Positions 6,084 to 8,598 of a DNA stretch of 8,598 nucleotides are shown piece after piece. Positions within the stretch are counted from its first letter, which is position 1. The number at the start of each line of letters is the position of its first letter. A program made the translations under genes and the position numbers. The stretch covers positions 1 through 8,598 of the forward strand of contig JAHWKS010000164.1 of NCBI GenBank assembly GCA_019347795.1, given 5' to 3'. Source of the stretch: Planctomycetota bacterium (GTDB lineage: Bacteria > Planctomycetota > Planctomycetia > Pirellulales > Pirellulaceae). The notes beneath the pieces were generated by a model. That model worked only from the letters and a program-made list of their open reading frames with translations, made no database searches and was not told where the DNA came from.

Positions 6084-7901
6084 TCAAAGCTGGTCCCCTT
6101 CCTCCTCATCATCAAAGGTCGGCTCCAAGACGTCGGGGATGGCCGGCGGGGGCGCCCAGTTGCTGCGTTCTGCGAAGACGGCGTCGTGCGGCTCTCCCTC
6201 GCCCGCGGTCGTTTCAAGCTGCGCCCGGATGTGCTGCACGACCGCGAGCAGGTCGGCGAAGGTGACCATCCCGTCTCGCGTCACGTCCGGGAAGGGCGGC
6301 CCCGTGGCGGGTGCGGGAGATGCCGTTCCGACGCTGCGCATATGCGCCACAATTTCCAAGAGGTCGTTGAGCGTAACCATGCCGCTGGCGTCCACGTCAA
6401 GTGGGTCATCCGCCATCGCGGGCAGTACGGTGATGTTGAACATCGCCGCGGGCGAGGCGCCCTCGCCGGGATCGGTCCCTCCGTTATCGCGCAGCACGAC
6501 CGTGATCTCCGCGTCGCCGGTCTCGCCGGCCGCGGAGGCAAACGTCAGTTGGCCGTTCGCGTCGATCGCGGGGGGTTGAGAAAATAGCGCGGGATTGCTG
6601 TTGCCGGCGATCTCGAACGTCGGCGATTGATCCGCCTGTTCATTGGCGGGCCCCACAGAAACGTTCGTCGCCCAGTCGGGGAAGGAATGGATCTGCTCGA
6701 CGTCGGCGCCCTCCACCGTGACGTCGGCGCCGGGCGTGAACGACGGCGCGTCGTTCACCGGCAGCACGTCGATGGTGAAGGACTGCTCGGCGGAGCTGGT
6801 CACGCCGTCGGTCAGATGCACGCCGATCGTCGCCTGGCCGAACTGATCGTCGGCCGGCGAGTAGGTGAGCACGCCTTCGGGCGAAATCTCGGGCGGCTGG
6901 GAAAACAACGCGGGATTGGAGTTGCTGAGCACCACAAAGCTCCACTCCCCTGGTGCGATGTCTGTGGCCCAGCCCGGTACGGTTTGAGCGCCGGCGTCCT
7001 CCGAAACCTGTTGGTCCGGCCCTTTGACGAAGGAAGGGAGCTCGCGAATGGTCCAGCCCAGATCGGCCAACATCGCCAGATCCAACTCGCTCAGCTCGTA
7101 ACGCACGCCCGGCTGAAAGACGATGCCGTTCATGAGATCGGAAAGGAGATCGTCTCCCGGGCGACCTTCGGGGTTCCCCAGGTTGTAAAAGTTTTCGCCG
7201 CTCGCGTCGTCTGGACCAAGAGTCGTGAGCGGTACGTCGTCGCCATAGTCCGACATGGCGTTCGCGCCGGTGAAGTAGAGCGTGGGATTGAAAAAAAAGT
7301 CGAATTGCGTCAGCTCGTCGAAGGTCGATCGGAGCTTCATCCCCTCCTCGGGGAACTCGATGAAGAATTCGCCGTAGTCGTCGCCGGAGATCGCGCGGTA
7401 GCCGCTAAAGCCCAGAGTGTGAACCAGCTCGTGCAACGCCGCCGAAAGAAAATCGTCCTTGCCGGACGGCACGTTGGCGTCGCCCGACGGATCGAAGAAC
7501 ACCTCCGGCAAAAAGGTTTCGGTGTTGATCTCGACGAGAATGTCCGGCTCGTCGCCGTTGGGATCGTCGCCGCTGCGGGCCTCGGCGATCGTGCCGCTTT
7601 CGACCACGTGCCTGGTAGGCGCCATCGTCACGGTGGAAAACGTCGCGGCGAGGGCGCGGGCATACGGAATTGTGTTGTTGGGAACGACGCGAACCTCCAG
7701 CGAGCCTTCTCCCGCAAGGCGGCTGGTGAGCAACCGGCCGGCCGCCTCCAGCGTGCCTTGCAATGCGGGAAAGGGCTCAAAGTCGCCCTGCGGATCGTCC
7801 AGCATGAAATTGAACGGAATGCCTGCCAAGAGCGATCGCGTCTCGAGCGACTCGATCCCACGCAGCGTCCGGCATCGGCGTCGGTTCGTGGATGTATTCA
7901 T
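6084..7901 (-). CDS. Exported zincin-like protein with cadherin-like and dockerin-type repeats
   Basis: A 605-residue probable extracellular or surface protein. The N-terminus is basic and carries ESLETRSLLAG (17-27), the 'LExRxLLA' pattern seen in exported planctomycete proteins. Residues ~28-280 look like a zinc metallopeptidase domain: HELVHTLGF puts H157, E158 and H161 in HExxH with G164, and DLMNG (255-259) followed by ELSELDLAMLADLGW resembles the C-terminal Met-turn and helix of matrixin-like domains. A third His ligand is not evident: position 11 of the HExxHxxGxxH pattern is Gly, and no His lies between 162 and 404. Two beta-sandwich repeats follow (~294-385 and ~388-494), the first ending in the cadherin-like VNDAP motif. 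Two dockerin-type calcium loops start at D502 and D539, then an acidic tail. The ATG at 7901 lacks a Shine-Dalgarno site. Proteolytic function is plausible but unproven. Confidence 0.85.
   Translation of the reverse strand: MNTSTNRRRCRTLRGIESLETRSLLAGIPFNFMLDDPQGDFEPFPALQGTLEAAGRLLTSRLAGEGSLEVRVVPNNTIPYARALAATFSTVTMAPTRHVVESGTIAEARSGDDPNGDEPDILVEINTETFLPEVFFDPSGDANVPSGKDDFLSAALHELVHTLGFSGYRAISGDDYGEFFIEFPEEGMKLRSTFDELTQFDFFFNPTLYFTGANAMSDYGDDVPLTTLGPDDASGENFYNLGNPEGRPGDDLLSDLMNGIVFQPGVRYELSELDLAMLADLGWTIRELPSFVKGPDQQVSEDAGAQTVPGWATDIAPGEWSFVVLSNSNPALFSQPPEISPEGVLTYSPADDQFGQATIGVHLTDGVTSSAEQSFTIDVLPVNDAPSFTPGADVTVEGADVEQIHSFPDWATNVSVGPANEQADQSPTFEIAGNSNPALFSQPPAIDANGQLTFASAAGETGDAEITVVLRDNGGTDPGEGASPAAMFNITVLPAMADDPLDVDASGMVTLNDLLEIVAHMRSVGTASPAPATGPPFPDVTRDGMVTFADLLAVVQHIRAQLETTAGEGEPHDAVFAERSNWAPPPAIPDVLEPTFDDEEEGDQL
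6564..6923 (-). repeat. Intragenic tandem domain repeat (NSNPALFSQPP motif)
   Basis: Within the preceding CDS the motif NSNPALFSQPPxI occurs twice, encoded at 6885-6923 and 6564-6602, exactly 107 codons apart. The protein motif is almost unchanged while synonymous codon positions differ, so the duplication of the beta-sandwich domain is not recent and the motif seems to be under constraint. Confidence 0.75.
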
Positions 7902-7961
7902 GACGCAGCCGTTGGAATCGTAAAAGGGATGTTATGTCGGACGGTCGAACGTCTCGGCCGT

Positions 7962-8598
7962 TTAGAACGGGACGACGATCGTTTCCCCGGCGATTTCGAA
8001 TGCGAGTTCATTGTCGTCGATCCTCAGGCCGATGCTGCCGTTGATGTCGGCGTCGAACAGCGGCGTAACCACCACGAGTTGCGCGTCCACGTTTGCATTC
8101 AGGCGCCCCAAGGGGCCCTGACCCACCCGCAGGATGGCGTTGGCGTCGATGTGCAGGTTGCCGCCGATGCCCCAGCTACGGTCGTCGTTGAAGGCGTGCG
8201 CCCAGACATCCAGGACCACGCTCAACTGGATCTGCGCGTTGGATTGGCTCAGCGACGCCGAGGCGAAAAAGTCGAACGCCAGGCCGAACTCCACATTCTT
8301 CAGGACGAACACGTCGGAATCGCTCGTGGCGCGGGCGCCGCCTGAAAGCGTGAGCACGCCGTTGTCGGAGATCGTCCCCCGCATCCGCGTCTGTTGCCCC
8401 AGGAAATTGGTTTGGCCCTCGATGGCCGCGCCGTGGTTGTTAGCGCGGAAGGAGGACGACCGGACCGCATCGCGGTACGTAGCATCGAAACGGAAGTCCG
8501 GACCGGTCTCCAGATTGGTCAGCGAAGCGGAGACCTCGAATTTGGGCGTTACCTGGCCCGTCGATGGGGGCGCGAGGAAATCCAGCGCCTCCAGCGGG
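7962..8598 (-). CDS. C-terminal part of an unrecognised beta-rich, probably exported protein (5' end outside the window)
   Basis: The minus-strand frame is open from the right edge (first full codon at 8597) to the TAA at 7962-7964, giving 211 residues; the ATG at 8384 is internal. I do not recognise a family. The sequence alternates polar and hydrophobic residues throughout (for example GQTNFLGQQTRMRGTISDNG, VFVLKNVEFGLAFDFFASAS and AQLVVVTPLFDADINGSIGL). It is rich in Asn, Asp, Gly and Ala, poor in Lys and without Cys, as expected for a long beta-solenoid or beta-barrel-like extracellular protein. It ends FEIAGETIVVPF with no sorting motif. The stop lies 60 bp upstream of the zincin-like gene on the same strand, so the two may be co-transcribed. 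Function is unknown. Confidence 0.7.
   Translation of the reverse strand, partial: PLEALDFLAPPSTGQVTPKFEVSASLTNLETGPDFRFDATYRDAVRSSSFRANNHGAAIEGQTNFLGQQTRMRGTISDNGVLTLSGGARATSDSDVFVLKNVEFGLAFDFFASASLSQSNAQIQLSVVLDVWAHAFNDDRSWGIGGNLHIDANAILRVGQGPLGRLNANVDAQLVVVTPLFDADINGSIGLRIDDNELAFEIAGETIVVPF

Noticed and set aside
6627..8345. A 572-codon plus-strand open frame spanning the zincin-like gene and the beta-rich gene
   Set aside because: It crosses two minus-strand genes and their intergenic gap. Its product has the Arg/Val/Gly-rich look of an antisense frame, while the minus strand shows HExxH, cadherin-like and dockerin motifs.

Overview
This is an 8.6 kb, high-GC bacterial window that most likely comes from a planctomycete, probably near the Pirellulales. 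The evidence is indirect. One gene encodes an exported protein that opens with the 'LExRxLLA'-type N-terminal motif common in secreted planctomycete proteins, followed by cadherin-like repeats and dockerin-type repeats. Another encodes a secreted protein with many EF-hands. Shine-Dalgarno sites are uneven and operons are short. I recognise no complete mobile element, CRISPR array, tRNA or rRNA.

Layout from left to right. (1) The 5' part of dnaK (minus strand) runs off the left edge; its last ~13 codons in the window no longer look like DnaK at that position. (2) A 275-bp intergenic region separates dnaK from the divergent pheA and holds a sigma-54-like promoter match facing dnaK. (3) pheA (plus) encodes a P-protein with chorismate mutase, prephenate dehydratase and ACT domains. 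(4) Convergent to it, 24 bp away, is a gene for a secreted protein with nine EF-hand loops (minus). (5) A 335-bp divergent intergenic region carries a candidate promoter for each side. (6) A probable two-gene plus-strand operon follows: a glycine-zipper general-stress (GSP17M-like) protein and a small helical protein of unknown function. (7) A near-perfect 83-bp palindrome built from CACGGAT heptamers follows. (8) rpiB (plus) encodes ribose-5-phosphate isomerase B of the type lacking the catalytic cysteine. (9) Convergent to rpiB, 15 bp away, is a gene for an exported zincin-like, cadherin-like, dockerin-type protein (minus). (10) Upstream of that, on the same strand, is the 3' end of an unrecognised beta-rich protein gene that runs off the right edge.

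Functionally the window is mostly housekeeping (chaperone, phenylalanine synthesis, pentose phosphate pathway) interleaved with lineage-specific envelope or secreted proteins and a small stress-type pair. I do not see a defence system or a clearly new multi-gene system. The points most worth checking are the aberrant dnaK end, the apparently degenerate chorismate mutase active site, the modular CACGGAT palindrome, the nine-EF-hand protein, and the HExxH protein whose third zinc ligand is not obvious. All family assignments come from reading motifs by eye; no database search was run.
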